In this document: positions 29,341-40,374 of the stretch, piece after piece
Layout: each line of letters starts with the position of its first letter
Position numbering within the stretch: position 1 is the stretch's first letter
From: Pelomonas sp. BJYL3
GTDB lineage: Bacteria; Pseudomonadota; Gammaproteobacteria; Burkholderiales; Burkholderiaceae_C
DNA length: 64,000 bases
NCBI RefSeq assembly: GCF_027257975.1
Contig: NZ_JANZKX010000003.1
Span: 124,001 to 188,000 of the forward strand
Direction of reading: 5' to 3'
The notes under the pieces: model-generated
Seen by the model: the letters and a program-made list of their open reading frames with translations, nothing else
Database searches by the model: none
What the model was told of the DNA's origin: nothing
Translations under genes and position numbers: made by a program

Positions 29341-30912
29341 TCAGTGCATCAGGGAAGTCCAGAAGCGCATCAGCCAGGGCGTGGTCAGCAGGCCCAGCAC
29401 GAAGCCGCCCAGGGCCAGCAGAAAGCCCATCAGCAGGCGGTTGGTGCGCCGCTGCTCCACCAGCATGGCGCGCAGCAGGGCCGTCTCGTCACTGGACTGG
29501 CCCTGGCGCTTCAGGGCGTCGTGCAGCAGGCGCGGGAACTCGGGGAAGAACTGCGCATAGCGCGGCGCTTCCTTCTTGATGCCGTTGAGCAGGGCGCGCC
29601 AGCCCACCTGCTCGTTCATCCAGCGCTCCAGGAAGGGCTTGGCCGTGGCCCAGAGGTCCAGCTCGGGGTCCAGCTGACGGCCCAGGCCCTCGATGTTGAG
29701 CAGGGTCTTCTGCAGCAGCACCAGCTGGGGCTGGATCTCGACATTGAAGCGGCGCGAGGTCTGGAACAGGCGCATCAGCACCTGCCCCAGGGAGATGTCC
29801 TTCAGCGGCCGGTCGAAATGGGGCTCGCAGACGGCGCGCACCGCGCCTTCGAGCTCGTCGACCCGCGTGTTGGGCGGCACCCAGCCGGACTCGATGTGCA
29901 GCTCGGCCACGCGTTTGTAGTCGCGGCGGAAGAAGGCGATGAAGTTCTGCGCCAGGTATTCCTTGTCGACCTCGGTGAGCGTGCCGATGATGCCGAAGTC
30001 CAGCGCGATGTAGCGGCCGAAGGTGGCTGGATCCAGGCTCACCTGGATGTTGCCCGGGTGCATGTCCGCGTGGAAGAAGCCGTCGCGGAAGACCTGGGTG
30101 AAGAAGATGGTGACGCCGTCGCGTGCCAGCTTGGGGATGTCCACCCCCGCCTCGCGCAGGCGCTGGGTCTGCGAGATGGGCACGCCGTGCATGCGCTGCA
30201 TCACGATGACCTGCTGGGTGCAGAGCTCCCAGATCATCTCCGGCACGAGGACCAGGCCCAGGCCGTCCATGTTGCGGCGCAGCTGGGTGGCGTTGGCGGC
30301 CTCGCGGACCAGGTCCAGCTCGTCGTGCAGGTAGTTGTTGAACTCGGCCACCACCTCGCGCGGCTTCAGGCGCCGGCCGTCGGCCGAGAAGCGCTCGACC
30401 CAGCCGGCCAGGGTGCGCAGCAGGGCCAGGTCGTCCTCGATGATGTCCAGCATGCCCGGGCGCAGCACCTTGACAGCGACTTCGCGCCCATCCTTGAGCG
30501 TGGCGAAGTGCACCTGGGCGATGGAGGCACTGGCGACGGGCTCGGCCTCGAAGGTCGCGAAGATGTCCTCGATGCGCTTGCCGAAGGCCTTCTCCACCAG
30601 GGCCCGGGACTGCGCCGCGGGGAAGGGCGGCACGCGGTCCTGGAGCTTGGCGAGCTCCTCGACCATGTCGTCGGGGACCAGGTCGCGCCGGGTGGACAGC
30701 ACCTGCCCGAACTTGACGAAGATGGGGCCCAGCTGCTCCAGCGCCAGGCGCAGGCGCACGCCGCGCGGCAGCTCCCAGGCCCGGCCCACCGACACCAGGC
30801 GGTGCAGCAGGCCCAGCAGCCGGTGCCGGCGGAAGCCGGACAGGGCCAGCTCGTCCAGGCCGTACTTGAAGATGGTCCAGCTGATGACCAGCAGGCGGGC
30901 GAAATAGCGCAT
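29341..30912 (-). CDS. ubiB: Ubiquinone biosynthesis regulatory protein kinase UbiB
   Basis: UbiB, 523 residues, is an atypical ABC1/ADCK-type kinase-like ATPase needed for aerobic ubiquinone synthesis and lipid handling of its precursors. The signature KxGQ motif is seen in [16 protein letters not shown], with the Ala-rich loop ASIAQVHFA, the VAVKVLRPG Lys motif, the catalytic HADMHPGNI and ALDFGIIG metal site. Two C-terminal membrane segments (about residues 485-518) anchor it. It follows ubiJ by 18 bases, so they form an operon. Confidence 0.95.
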   Translation of the reverse strand: MRYFARLLVISWTIFKYGLDELALSGFRRHRLLGLLHRLVSVGRAWELPRGVRLRLALEQLGPIFVKFGQVLSTRRDLVPDDMVEELAKLQDRVPPFPAAQSRALVEKAFGKRIEDIFATFEAEPVASASIAQVHFATLKDGREVAVKVLRPGMLDIIEDDLALLRTLAGWVERFSADGRRLKPREVVAEFNNYLHDELDLVREAANATQLRRNMDGLGLVLVPEMIWELCTQQVIVMQRMHGVPISQTQRLREAGVDIPKLARDGVTIFFTQVFRDGFFHADMHPGNIQVSLDPATFGRYIALDFGIIGTLTEVDKEYLAQNFIAFFRRDYKRVAELHIESGWVPPNTRVDELEGAVRAVCEPHFDRPLKDISLGQVLMRLFQTSRRFNVEIQPQLVLLQKTLLNIEGLGRQLDPELDLWATAKPFLERWMNEQVGWRALLNGIKKEAPRYAQFFPEFPRLLHDALKRQGQSSDETALLRAMLVEQRRTNRLLMGFLLALGGFVLGLLTTPWLMRFWTSLMH

Positions 30913-30930
30913 CGCGGGCTGACTCTTGAC

Positions 30931-31446
30931 TCAGCCGCCGCGGGACTTCATCAGCCCGGCCGCACCCCGCGCGAGGGCGCCGCAGGCCTGGGCCGCCGCC
31001 TGGCTCCAGCGGGCCAGCTGGCGGGCGGGCATGGGGCCGACCAGCTTGGCGAGGTCGTCCTCGATGTCCCAGCGCAGGTTGTCCATCAGCCAGCTCATGT
31101 CGCCGGCCAGGGCGGCGTCGCCCTGCACCTGCACGCCGGGCTTGGCGCCGGTGAGCGCCCCCAGGGCCAGGGCCGCGGGATTGCTGGCGTCGACCTCGAT
31201 GCGCAGGGCCTCCTCCGGTGCGCCGTCCAGGCGCTCGAAGAGTCCGGCGGGCGTGATGGCCAGCAGCATGTCCGGCGCGGCGGGCAGCAGGGCCGGCCAG
31301 CCGGCCAGGTGCACGCGCAGCACGCGGCCCGCGTGCGGGCGCAGGCGGTCCGTCGCCACGCTTTCGCGGGAGAGGACGTGGTTGAGCAGGAGGGCGATGC
31401 GGTCCTGCACCGCCGGCGCGAGAAGCGTCGACCAGTCTTGAATCAT
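30931..31446 (-). CDS. ubiJ: Ubiquinone biosynthesis accessory factor UbiJ (SCP2 domain)
   Basis: UbiJ, 171 residues, is an SCP2-like lipid-binding protein that helps organise the Ubi complex. The order here is a hydrophobic N-terminal helix (LLAPAVQDRIALLLNHVL), a beta-rich core (RVLRVHLAGW, MLLAITPAGLFER, GVQVQGDAAL) and a C-terminal helix around DDLAKLVGPMPARQL. Position directly before ubiB supports the name. The ATG at 31446 is chosen; a TACAAT box on the minus strand lies only a few bases upstream. ubiE, its usual neighbour, lies about 31 kb away beyond the EPS locus. Confidence 0.82.
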   Translation of the reverse strand: MIQDWSTLLAPAVQDRIALLLNHVLSRESVATDRLRPHAGRVLRVHLAGWPALLPAAPDMLLAITPAGLFERLDGAPEEALRIEVDASNPAALALGALTGAKPGVQVQGDAALAGDMSWLMDNLRWDIEDDLAKLVGPMPARQLARWSQAAAQACGALARGAAGLMKSRGG

Positions 31447-31488
31447 GGGCGGATTGTAGGCAGGCCGGCCCGGCCGCGCCTGCGGGGG

Positions 31489-31517
31489 ATCAAGACCCGA
31501 CCCCGCCCCGGTCTTGA
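31489..31517. repeat. Palindromic element between ubiJ and the EPS locus
   Basis: TCAAGACC (31490-31497) and GGTCTTGA (31510-31517) form a perfect 8-base inverted repeat around a 12-base C-rich centre. The left half reads ATCAAGACCCGACCCC, a 13/15 match to the recurring 15-base motif. The right half resembles the motif's complement. It stands in the 142-base divergent gap between ubiJ and the first EPS gene, exactly at the left edge of the EPS block. Confidence 0.5.
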
Positions 31518-31588
31518 GGGAGAATCGGCCGCCGGCCGGCCCAGGAACCCCTGGACCGCTGGCGCCTGGCGACCGGAGTTCCTGCACG

Positions 31589-32983
31589 ATGTTCGAGGAC
31601 CGCAGCTACAAGAGAACGTTCTACAGTGCCCCCCAGTCGGTCCCGGCCCTGGTCGCGGCCTTTCTGGAGCCCGGCCTCACCGTGGCCGTCTTCCTGGCGG
31701 TCAATGCCTGGTTCGGCGAGCCGGTGATCCGTGCCAGCTATGTGCTGTGCCTGCTGGTCTTCACCCTCACCTTCCCCGGCCGCGACCGCTTCTCCACCCA
31801 CCCGGTCAGCGCCATCACCGACATCCTCAGCGCCTGGGCCGTGCTGCTGGCCATCCTCTGGGCCTTCGCCTACGCGACGAGCAGCCTCGGCTACTTCGAC
31901 ACCCGCGTGCTGACCTGGTGGGCCCTGCTGACGCCCCTGCTGCAATGGGCCAGCGTGGGCCTGGGCCACCGGCTGCTGCGCTGGCTGGCACGCCGGCCGC
32001 AGGCACGCAGCGCGGCGGTGATCGTGGGGGCCGGCGCCCTGGGGGCCAAGGTGGCCCGCGCGCTGCAGACGGACGGCACGCACGGCCGCGAGCTGCTGGG
32101 CTTCTTCGACGACCGGCGCGGCGAGCGCGTCCATGCCGAGGCCCGCGACCATCACCTGGGCACGCTGGACGGTCTGGCCGACTTCATCCGCACGCGCAAT
32201 GTGCGCGAGGTCTACATCACCCTGCCCCTGGGCTCGCAGCCCCGCATCGTGGCCCTGCTGGAGAAGCTGCAGGGCACGACGGCCTCGCTGTTCTTCGTGC
32301 CCGACGTCTTCGGCATCAGCATCATCCAGGGCCGGCTGCAGGACCTCAACGGCATGGCCGTGGTGGGCATCTGTGACACGCCCTTCACCGGCAGCAACGA
32401 GCTGGTCAAGCGCTGCAGCGACCTGCTGCTGGCCAGCCTCATCCTGGTGATGGTGGCGCCGCTGATGGGCCTGATCGCCCTCGGCGTGAAGCTGAGCTCG
32501 CCCGGACCGGTGCTCTACAAGCAGCGGCGCAACGGCCTGGACGGCGGTGAGATCAAGGTCTACAAGTTCCGCTCCATGCGCGTCATGGAGGCCGCTGACG
32601 AAATCCGCCAGGCCACGCGCGACGACCCCCGCATCACGCCCTTCGGCGCCTTCCTGCGGCGGACCTCGCTGGACGAGCTGCCCCAGTTCTTCAATGTGCT
32701 GCAGGGCCGCATGAGCATCGTCGGACCCCGCCCGCACGCCGTGGCGCACAACGAGCAGTACCGCGAGCTGATCAAGGCCTACATGGTCCGGCACAAGGTC
32801 AAGCCCGGGATCACGGGATGGGCCCAGGTGAACGGCCTGCGCGGGGAGACCGATACTCTGGACAAGATGCGCGCACGGGTCGAATACGATCTGGAGTACC
32901 TGCGCAACTGGTCGCTCGGACTGGACCTGCAGATCATCGCGCGCACCATCCGTCTGGTGGTGTTCGATCGCAATGCCTATTGA
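31589..32983 (+). CDS. wcaJ: Undecaprenyl-phosphate glucose phosphotransferase
   Basis: This 464-residue initiating enzyme moves glucose-1-phosphate (or galactose-1-phosphate) from its UDP donor to undecaprenyl phosphate at the inner membrane, starting the EPS repeat unit. It has four N-terminal membrane segments, a Rossmann-like CoA-binding-type domain (AAVIVGAGALGAKVARAL), a fifth hydrophobic segment near residue 280, and the C-terminal bacterial sugar transferase domain. That domain shows KFRSM, the TSLDELPQFFNVLQGRMSIV stretch, GPRP and KPGITGWAQVNG. The ATG at 31589 has CGGAG upstream. The glucose preference is inferred from family resemblance. Confidence 0.92.
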   Translation: MFEDRSYKRTFYSAPQSVPALVAAFLEPGLTVAVFLAVNAWFGEPVIRASYVLCLLVFTLTFPGRDRFSTHPVSAITDILSAWAVLLAILWAFAYATSSLGYFDTRVLTWWALLTPLLQWASVGLGHRLLRWLARRPQARSAAVIVGAGALGAKVARALQTDGTHGRELLGFFDDRRGERVHAEARDHHLGTLDGLADFIRTRNVREVYITLPLGSQPRIVALLEKLQGTTASLFFVPDVFGISIIQGRLQDLNGMAVVGICDTPFTGSNELVKRCSDLLLASLILVMVAPLMGLIALGVKLSSPGPVLYKQRRNGLDGGEIKVYKFRSMRVMEAADEIRQATRDDPRITPFGAFLRRTSLDELPQFFNVLQGRMSIVGPRPHAVAHNEQYRELIKAYMVRHKVKPGITGWAQVNGLRGETDTLDKMRARVEYDLEYLRNWSLGLDLQIIARTIRLVVFDRNAY

Positions 32984-33014
32984 AGCCCCCGGACAACGCC
33001 TGTCAAAGCCACCC

Positions 33015-34244
33015 ATGCCCGCCTGCCTCATCCGACCCGCCCTGCGTGCCGCGTCCCTGCCCTGCCTGTTCGCGCTGCAGCTGAGCTCCCCGACGGCGCA
33101 GGCTGAAACGAATCCTTACTACCTTGGGGTGGGCGCGGGGCTGACCCATGTGTCCAACCTCTACCGGCTCAGCGATGGCAGCCCCCACAGCAGCGACTGG
33201 GTGGGCAGCGTGAGCCTGCGGGCCGGCATCGACCAGACCTTCGGCCGCCAGCGCCTGGTGCTGGATGCCGCCCTGCGCCAGCAGCGCTACCGCAACAACA
33301 GCGCCCTGGACAACAGTGGCTACAGCCTCTCCGGCGGCTACAGCTGGGAGGCCTTCGAGAAGCTCAGCGGCACCGTGAGCGGCAGCGCCAGCCGCTCGCT
33401 CGCCGCCTTCAACCCGGGCGACCGCCCCAGCGTGGCCGAGCGCAACGAGCAGCGCAACGAGCAGCTCAATGCCCAGGTCCGCTACGGCCTGGGCGGCGCC
33501 TGGCAGGTGGAGGGCGGCGCCGGCTGGCTGCGCGAGCGCTTCAGCCTGGCCAGCTACAGCCCCTACAACTACCGCCAGCACAACAGCAACGCAGGCCTCA
33601 ACTACCGACCCCGGCCGGGCTTGCGCCTGGGGCTCAGCGGCCGCATGACCCGGGGCAGCTACGACGAGCGTGTGGTCGCCGGCGGTGTCGGCGAGGACCT
33701 GGACCGCAAGGAGCTGGGCCTGACCCTGGACTGGGAGCCGGGTGGCGCCAGCAGCTACAACGCCCGCCTGGGCCACGCCCGCACCACCTACAGCCATAGC
33801 GAGGGCAACAACATCAGCGGCCTCACCGCCTCGCTGCAATGGAACTGGCAGCCCAGCACCAAGCTGCGCCTCTCCACCCAGCTGGCCCGTGACGCCGGCC
33901 TGGACAGCAGCAGCATGTTCTCCGGCCTGGTGCGCACCGAAAACAACCGCAGCAGCAGCTCGCTGCGCTTCAGCCTGGACTACGAGCTGACAGCCAAGAT
34001 CGCCCTCAACGCCAGCCTGCTGAACACCCGCCGCGACCTGCGCTACACCAGCAACCTGAGCCAGGCCATCGAGGGTCACGACAACAGCCGCATCCTGACC
34101 CTCGGCGCCAGCTGGACCCCCTGGCGCAATACCCAGCTGGGCTGCCAGTACTCGCACGAGGAGCGCAGCAGCGCCTCCACCCAGTTCTCCCTGCCGTACA
34201 GCGCCAATGCCATCGGCTGCAGTGCGCAGCTGATGCTTCGCTGA
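33015..34244 (+). CDS. epsL: XrtB-associated EPS outer-membrane protein EpsL
   Basis: A 409-residue exported protein with a signal peptide at residues 1-31 (ending TAQAE). The mature part is rich in alternating hydrophobic/polar strands, as in an outer-membrane beta-barrel, and ends in a terminal Arg after IGCSAQLML. It resembles EpsL of XrtB-linked polysaccharide loci, thought to help pass the polymer through the outer membrane with EpsE. The start is uncertain: the ATG at 33015 is preferred for the signal peptide, while one at 32973 would overlap wcaJ. A short repeat of the codons for RNEQ occurs near residue 135. Confidence 0.82.
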   Translation: MPACLIRPALRAASLPCLFALQLSSPTAQAETNPYYLGVGAGLTHVSNLYRLSDGSPHSSDWVGSVSLRAGIDQTFGRQRLVLDAALRQQRYRNNSALDNSGYSLSGGYSWEAFEKLSGTVSGSASRSLAAFNPGDRPSVAERNEQRNEQLNAQVRYGLGGAWQVEGGAGWLRERFSLASYSPYNYRQHNSNAGLNYRPRPGLRLGLSGRMTRGSYDERVVAGGVGEDLDRKELGLTLDWEPGGASSYNARLGHARTTYSHSEGNNISGLTASLQWNWQPSTKLRLSTQLARDAGLDSSSMFSGLVRTENNRSSSSLRFSLDYELTAKIALNASLLNTRRDLRYTSNLSQAIEGHDNSRILTLGASWTPWRNTQLGCQYSHEERSSASTQFSLPYSANAIGCSAQLMLR

Positions 34245-34260
34245 ACCCGCACGCACACCC

Positions 34261-35274
<1,014 letters not shown>

Positions 35275-35310
35275 GAGCCGCGCCCTGCCGACTGCATCCA
35301 CCGAACGATC

Positions 35311-36750
35311 ATGAGCACTCTCCAGATTCAACCCGTCATCATGGCCGGCGGCAGCGGCACGCGGCTGTGGCCGCTGTCCCGCGCCGGCTTCCCCAAGCAG
35401 TTCCTGGTGCTGTCGGGCACGCAGAGCCTGTTCCAGCAGGCCGTGCAGCGCGTGGCCGGCCTGGCCGCGGCGGACATCCAGGCCCTGCCCGCCCTCATCG
35501 TGGGCAATGAGGAACACCGCTTCCTGGTGCTGGACCAGCTCCGCGACGCGAAGATCGCCACCGCCGCCGTGCTGCTGGAGCCCGTGGGCCGCAACACCGC
35601 GCCGGCCGTCAGCCTGGCCGCCCTGCAGGCCCTGGCCGCGGGCCAGGACCCGGTGCTGGTGGTGACGCCGGCCGACCAGACGGTGGTCGACGAAGCCGCC
35701 TTCACGGCATCGCTGCAGGCCGCCGTGCGCCAGGCCGCCGGCGGCGGCATCGTGATCCTGGGCATCACGCCGGATCGTCCCGAGACGGGCTTCGGCTACA
35801 TCAAGAGCCAGGCCGAGGGCGACAGCTGGCGCGTCGAGCGCTTCGTCGAGAAGCCGGACCTCGCCACCGCCCAGGGCTATCTGGCCGCGGGCGACTACTT
35901 CTGGAACAGCGGCATGTTCGTGATGCGCGCCAGCACCTGGCTGCAGGCCCTGCTGCGCTTCCGCCCTGACATCGACGTGGCCACCCGTGCCGCCTTCGCC
36001 GGCGCCCAGCCCGACGGCCTCTTCGTGCGTCCGGACAAGGCCCTCTTCGCCGCCGTGCCCGCCGAGTCCGTGGACTACGCGGTGATGGAGCGCTGCCCCG
36101 GCAGCGACATCCCCCTGCACATGGTCCCGCTGGCCGCCGGCTGGAACGACCTGGGCGCCTGGGACGCCGTCTGGCAGGTCGCGCCCAAGGACGCCGACGG
36201 CAACGCCACCGTGGGCGACGCCCTGGTGACCGACAGCCACAACACCCTGGTCCACGCGACCAGCCGCCTGGTCAGCGCCGTCGGCCTGGACAACATCGTC
36301 ATCGTGGAGACCGCCGACGCCGTGCTGGTGGCCGACCGCAACAAGAGCCAGGACGTCAAGAAGATCGTCAGCCAGCTCAGCGAGCGCCAGCGCGCCGAGC
36401 AGAACCTGCACCGCAAGGTCTACCGCCCCTGGGGCTGGTACGACAGCATCGACATGGGCGAGCGCTTCCAGGTCAAGCGCATCATGGTCAAGCCCGGCGC
36501 CTCGCTGAGCCTGCAGATGCACCACCACCGCGCCGAGCACTGGATCGTGGTCTCCGGCACGGCCGAGATCACCAATGGCGAGCAGGTGCTGCTGCTGTCG
36601 GAGAACCAGAGCACCTACATCCCGCTGGGCCAGGTCCACCGCCTGGCCAACCCGGGCAAGGTGCCGCTGGAGATCATTGAAGTACAGTCCGGGTCGTACC
36701 TCGGCGAGGACGACATCGTCCGCTTCGACGACAGCTACGGGCGCAAGTGA
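35311..36750 (+). CDS. manC: Mannose-1-phosphate guanylyltransferase / mannose-6-phosphate isomerase
   Basis: This bifunctional type II enzyme, 479 residues, makes mannose-6-phosphate from fructose-6-phosphate and GDP-mannose from mannose-1-phosphate. The N-terminal nucleotidyltransferase domain shows [22 protein letters not shown], and WNSGMFVM. The C-terminal cupin isomerase domain shows [20 protein letters not shown], the metal-binding HHHRAEHW, and [13 protein letters not shown]. It supplies GDP-mannose to gmd and fcl in this locus. No phosphomannomutase gene is present in the window. Confidence 0.95.
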   Translation: MSTLQIQPVIMAGGSGTRLWPLSRAGFPKQFLVLSGTQSLFQQAVQRVAGLAAADIQALPALIVGNEEHRFLVLDQLRDAKIATAAVLLEPVGRNTAPAVSLAALQALAAGQDPVLVVTPADQTVVDEAAFTASLQAAVRQAAGGGIVILGITPDRPETGFGYIKSQAEGDSWRVERFVEKPDLATAQGYLAAGDYFWNSGMFVMRASTWLQALLRFRPDIDVATRAAFAGAQPDGLFVRPDKALFAAVPAESVDYAVMERCPGSDIPLHMVPLAAGWNDLGAWDAVWQVAPKDADGNATVGDALVTDSHNTLVHATSRLVSAVGLDNIVIVETADAVLVADRNKSQDVKKIVSQLSERQRAEQNLHRKVYRPWGWYDSIDMGERFQVKRIMVKPGASLSLQMHHHRAEHWIVVSGTAEITNGEQVLLLSENQSTYIPLGQVHRLANPGKVPLEIIEVQSGSYLGEDDIVRFDDSYGRK

Positions 36751-36793
36751 GCCCGGGGCCCCGCCGGGCAGCCCTTCAGACGCAAGCACAGCA

Positions 36794-37855
36794 ATGACAA
36801 TCCTGGTCACCGGCGGCGCCGGCTTCATCGGCAGCAACTTCATCCTGGACTGGCTGGCCCAGTCGGACGAGACGGTGCTCAATCTGGACGCCCTCACCTA
36901 TGCGGGCAATCTGGAGAACCTGGCCGCGCTGAAGGACGATGCCCGTCACGTCTTCGTGCAGGGCGACATCGGCGACCGCCCCCTGCTGGACCGCCTGCTG
37001 GCCGAGCACCAGCCGCGCGCGCTGATCCACTTCGCGGCCGAGAGCCACGTGGACCGCTCCATCAGCGGCCCCGGCGCCTTCATCAAGACCAATATCGAAG
37101 GCACCTACACGCTGCTGGAGGCGGCACGTCAGCACTGGCAAGGCCTGCCCCCGGGGGAGCGGGAGTCCTTCCGCTTCCACCACGTCTCGACGGACGAGGT
37201 CTACGGCTCGCTGAAGGCCGAGGACCCCGCCTTCGCCGAGACCAACCCCTACGAGCCCAACAGCCCCTACTCGGCCTCCAAGGCCGCGAGCGACCACCTC
37301 GTGCGCGCCTGGCACCACACCTACGGCCTGCCGGTGCTGACCACCAACTGTTCGAACAACTACGGGCCCTATCACTTCCCCGAGAAGCTGATCCCGCTGA
37401 TGATCGTCAACGCGCTGGCGGGCAAGCCCCTGCCGGTCTACGGCGACGGCCAGCAGATCCGCGACTGGCTCTATGTGCGCGACCACGCCTCGGCCATCCG
37501 TGCCGTGCTGGCCGGGGGCCGCGTGGGCGAGACCTACAACATCGGTGGCTGGAACGAGATGGCCAACATCGACATCGTCAAGACGGTGTGCGCCCTGCTG
37601 GACGAGCTGCGGCCTGACGCCGCCGGCCCCTACAGCCGCCTGATCACCTACGTGAAGGACCGCCCCGGTCACGACCGCCGCTATGCCATCGACGCCCGCA
37701 AGATCGAGCGCGAGCTGGGCTGGCGCCCCGCGGAGACCTTCGCCACCGGCATCCGCAAGACCGTGCAGTGGTACCTGGACCACCCCGAGTGGGTGCAGCG
37801 CGTGCAGTCCGGTGCCTACCGCGACTGGGTGCAGCAGCAGTACGGCCGCGCATGA
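36794..37855 (+). CDS. rfbB: dTDP-glucose 4,6-dehydratase
   Basis: RfbB (RmlB), 353 residues, converts dTDP-glucose to dTDP-4-keto-6-deoxyglucose, the second step to dTDP-rhamnose. It is an extended SDR with [13 protein letters not shown], the [11 protein letters not shown] motif that carries the dehydratase Asp-Glu pair, and catalytic [28 protein letters not shown] is diagnostic. The ATG at 36794 is chosen because the Rossmann strand begins there. It overlaps rfbD by four bases (ATGA). Confidence 0.97.
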   Translation: MTILVTGGAGFIGSNFILDWLAQSDETVLNLDALTYAGNLENLAALKDDARHVFVQGDIGDRPLLDRLLAEHQPRALIHFAAESHVDRSISGPGAFIKTNIEGTYTLLEAARQHWQGLPPGERESFRFHHVSTDEVYGSLKAEDPAFAETNPYEPNSPYSASKAASDHLVRAWHHTYGLPVLTTNCSNNYGPYHFPEKLIPLMIVNALAGKPLPVYGDGQQIRDWLYVRDHASAIRAVLAGGRVGETYNIGGWNEMANIDIVKTVCALLDELRPDAAGPYSRLITYVKDRPGHDRRYAIDARKIERELGWRPAETFATGIRKTVQWYLDHPEWVQRVQSGAYRDWVQQQYGRA

Positions 37856-38748
37856 AGATCCTGCTCCTGGGTGCTTCCGGACAGCTGGGCTGGGAGCTGC
37901 AGCGCGCGCTGGCGCCGCTGGGCGAGGTGCTCGCGCCGGGCCGTGCGCAAGGCGCGGACCTCGCCGAGCCCGAGCGCCTCGAGGCCCTGGCCCGCGCCCT
38001 CGCACCGGACGCCATCGTCAATGCCGCCGCCTACACCGCCGTCGACAAGGCCGAGAGCGAGCCTGCGCTGGCGCGGCTCGTCAACACCGAGTCCGTCGCC
38101 CGCCTGGCCCGTGTGGCCCGCGAGCGGCAGGCCCTGCTGCTGCACTACAGCACCGACTACGTCTTCGATGGCAGCGGCGACCGCCCCCGCGACGAATCGG
38201 CCGCGACCGGCCCGCTGAGCGTCTACGGCCAGACCAAGCTCGAGGGCGAGCAGGCCATCCAGGCCAGCGGCTGCACCCACCTCATCCTGCGCACCTCCTG
38301 GGTCCATGCGGCCCGGGGCGGCAACTTCGCCAAGACCATGGTGAAGCTGGCCCGGGAGCGCGAGCAGCTGCGCGTGATCGCCGACCAGATCGGCGCCCCC
38401 ACCGGCGCCGACCTCCTGGCGGACTTCAGCGTGCACGCCCTGCGTGCCACCCTGGCCGACCCCGGCCGGCAGGGCCTCTACCACGCCACGGCCGGCGGCG
38501 AGACCAGCTGGCACGGCTATGCGCGCCTGGTGCTGGAGCGGGCGCAGGCCCTGGGCCAGGTCCTCAAGGTCCGGCCGCAGGACGTGGAGGCCATCCCGAC
38601 CACCGCCTACCCCACGCCCGCCCGCCGCCCCTTGAACTCGCGCCTGGACTGCCGCAAGCTCTGCGCGCAGTTCGGCCTGCGCCAGCCCCCCTGGCAAGAC
38701 GGGGTGCGGCGCATGCTGGACGAGGTGCTGGGCGAGCGCGGTCTCTGA
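37852..38748 (+). CDS. rfbD: dTDP-4-dehydrorhamnose reductase
   Basis: RfbD (RmlD), 298 residues, is the last enzyme of dTDP-L-rhamnose synthesis and reduces dTDP-4-keto-rhamnose with NAD(P)H. Seen: [48 protein letters not shown] (catalytic Tyr-Lys) and [18 protein letters not shown]. It overlaps rfbB by four bases. It precedes rfbA by 82 bases. Confidence 0.96.
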   Translation: MKILLLGASGQLGWELQRALAPLGEVLAPGRAQGADLAEPERLEALARALAPDAIVNAAAYTAVDKAESEPALARLVNTESVARLARVARERQALLLHYSTDYVFDGSGDRPRDESAATGPLSVYGQTKLEGEQAIQASGCTHLILRTSWVHAARGGNFAKTMVKLAREREQLRVIADQIGAPTGADLLADFSVHALRATLADPGRQGLYHATAGGETSWHGYARLVLERAQALGQVLKVRPQDVEAIPTTAYPTPARRPLNSRLDCRKLCAQFGLRQPPWQDGVRRMLDEVLGERGL

Positions 38749-38830
38749 AGACAGCCGCAAATCCCTTGTTTCATCGCCGAGCAGGGCCCGCGCGCCGCGG
38801 CATGCTTCGCAGGGAAGGAGCTTCCAAGCC

Positions 38831-39715
38831 ATGAAGAATCGCAAAGGCATCATCCTCGCTGGCGGGTCCGGCACCCGGCTGCACCCGGCCACGCTGGCCA
38901 TGAGCAAGCAGCTGCTGCCCGTCTATGACAAGCCCATGGTCTACTACCCGCTCAGCACCCTGATGCTGGCGGGCATGCGGGACATCCTGCTGATCAGCAC
39001 CCCTCAGGACCTCCCCCGCTTCGAAGCCCTGCTGGGCGACGGCTCGCGCTGGGGCCTGAACCTGCAGTACTGCGTGCAGCCCAGCCCCGACGGCCTGGCC
39101 CAGGCCTTCCTGCTTGGCAAGTCCTTCATCGACGGCGCGCCCTCGGCCCTGGTGCTGGGGGACAACATCTTCTACGGCCATGACTTCCAGGGCCTGCTGG
39201 GCCAGGCCTCGAACCGCGCGCAGGGCGCCACCGTCTTCGCCTACCACGTGACCGACCCGGAGCGCTATGGCGTGGTCGAGTTCGACGCGCAGCGCCAGGC
39301 CCTGTCCATCGAGGAAAAGCCGCGTCAGCCCAAGAGCAACTACGCGGTCACGGGCCTGTACTTCTACGACGAGCAGGTCTGCGACATCGCGGCCGGCATC
39401 CGCCCCAGCGCGCGCGGCGAGCTGGAGATCACGGACGTCAACGCCCAGTACCTCCGCCAAGGCCAGCTGCAGGTGGAGATCATGGGCCGCGGCTACGCCT
39501 GGCTGGACACCGGCACGCATGACAGCCTGCTGGACGCCAGCCAGTTCATCGCGACCCTGGAGAAGCGCCAGGGCCTCAAGGTCGCCTGCCCCGAGGAGGT
39601 GGCCTTGCGCAACGGTTGGATCGACGCCGGGCAGCTGGAACAGCTGGCCCAGCCCATGGTGAAGAACGGCTACGGGCAGTACCTGCTGCGCCTGCTGAAA
39701 GAGAAGAGCTATTGA
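38831..39715 (+). CDS. rfbA: Glucose-1-phosphate thymidylyltransferase
   Basis: RfbA (RmlA), 294 residues, makes dTDP-glucose from glucose-1-phosphate and dTTP, the first step of the rhamnose pathway. The signature [16 protein letters not shown] and [18 protein letters not shown] are plain. Further motifs are [34 protein letters not shown] and [25 protein letters not shown] stands upstream of the ATG. It overlaps rfbC by one base (TGATG). Confidence 0.97.
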   Translation: MKNRKGIILAGGSGTRLHPATLAMSKQLLPVYDKPMVYYPLSTLMLAGMRDILLISTPQDLPRFEALLGDGSRWGLNLQYCVQPSPDGLAQAFLLGKSFIDGAPSALVLGDNIFYGHDFQGLLGQASNRAQGATVFAYHVTDPERYGVVEFDAQRQALSIEEKPRQPKSNYAVTGLYFYDEQVCDIAAGIRPSARGELEITDVNAQYLRQGQLQVEIMGRGYAWLDTGTHDSLLDASQFIATLEKRQGLKVACPEEVALRNGWIDAGQLEQLAQPMVKNGYGQYLLRLLKEKSY

Positions 39716-40263
39716 TGAAAGTGACCCCCACCCGCCTCCCTGAAGTGCTGTTGATCGAGCCCCGCGTCTTCGGCGACGCGCGCGGCTTCTTCACGGAGAG
39801 CTGGAACCAGCAGGCCTTCGACCAGGCCGTCGGCAGCGAAGTCCGTTTCGTGCAGGACAACCACTCCCGCTCCGGCCGCGGCGTGCTGCGCGGCATGCAC
39901 TTCCAATTGCCGCCGCATGCCCAGGGCAAGCTGGTGCGCGTGGTCAGCGGCCGCGTCTTCGACGTGGCGGTGGACATGCGCCGCGACAGCCCCCGCTTCG
40001 GCCAATGGGAAGGCTACGAGCTGAGCGCGGACAACCACCGCCAGCTCTGGATCCCGCCCGGCTTCGCCCACGGCTTCCTGGTGCTCAGCGAGAGCGCCGA
40101 CTTCCTCTACAAGACCACGAACTACTACGCCCCCCAGGCCGAGGGCGCGCTGGCTTGGAACGACCCGACGGTGGGCATCGAATGGCCTCTGGAGGGCCTC
40201 ACGCCCCAGCTGGCCGACAAGGACGCCCGGGCGCCCCGCCTGCAGGACGCGCCTTACTTCTGA
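39715..40263 (+). CDS. rfbC: dTDP-4-dehydrorhamnose 3,5-epimerase
   Basis: RfbC (RmlC), 182 residues, epimerises C3 and C5 of dTDP-4-keto-6-deoxyglucose. It is a cupin: EPRVFGDARGFFTESWN, FVQDNHSRSGRGVLRGMHFQ with the catalytic His region, VFDVAVDMRRDSPRFGQWEG, WIPPGFAHGFLVLSE with another catalytic His/Tyr area, and YKTTNYYAP. The ATG at 39715 shares a base with the rfbA stop, fixing the start. It ends the rfbBDAC set. Confidence 0.96.
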   Translation: MKVTPTRLPEVLLIEPRVFGDARGFFTESWNQQAFDQAVGSEVRFVQDNHSRSGRGVLRGMHFQLPPHAQGKLVRVVSGRVFDVAVDMRRDSPRFGQWEGYELSADNHRQLWIPPGFAHGFLVLSESADFLYKTTNYYAPQAEGALAWNDPTVGIEWPLEGLTPQLADKDARAPRLQDAPYF

Positions 40264-40315
40264 TGACACCTTGCCCGGGCGGCCCCTCGACTGCGGGGCC
40301 GGCGGGCCAGGCGGG

Positions 40316-40344
40316 CCGACAGCCCCCGGGGTGACACCTAGAAT
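40316..40344 (+). promoter_or_regulatory. Possible promoter for wecB
   Basis: CCGACA (40316-40321), a 17-base spacer and TAGAAT (40339-40344) resemble a sigma-70 promoter in the 111-base gap between rfbC and wecB. The -10 is a good match (5/6) and the -35 is moderate (4/6). Confidence 0.35.
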
Positions 40345-40374
40345 GCGGCCATCTCAAGATCAGGCCCGCTTCCC

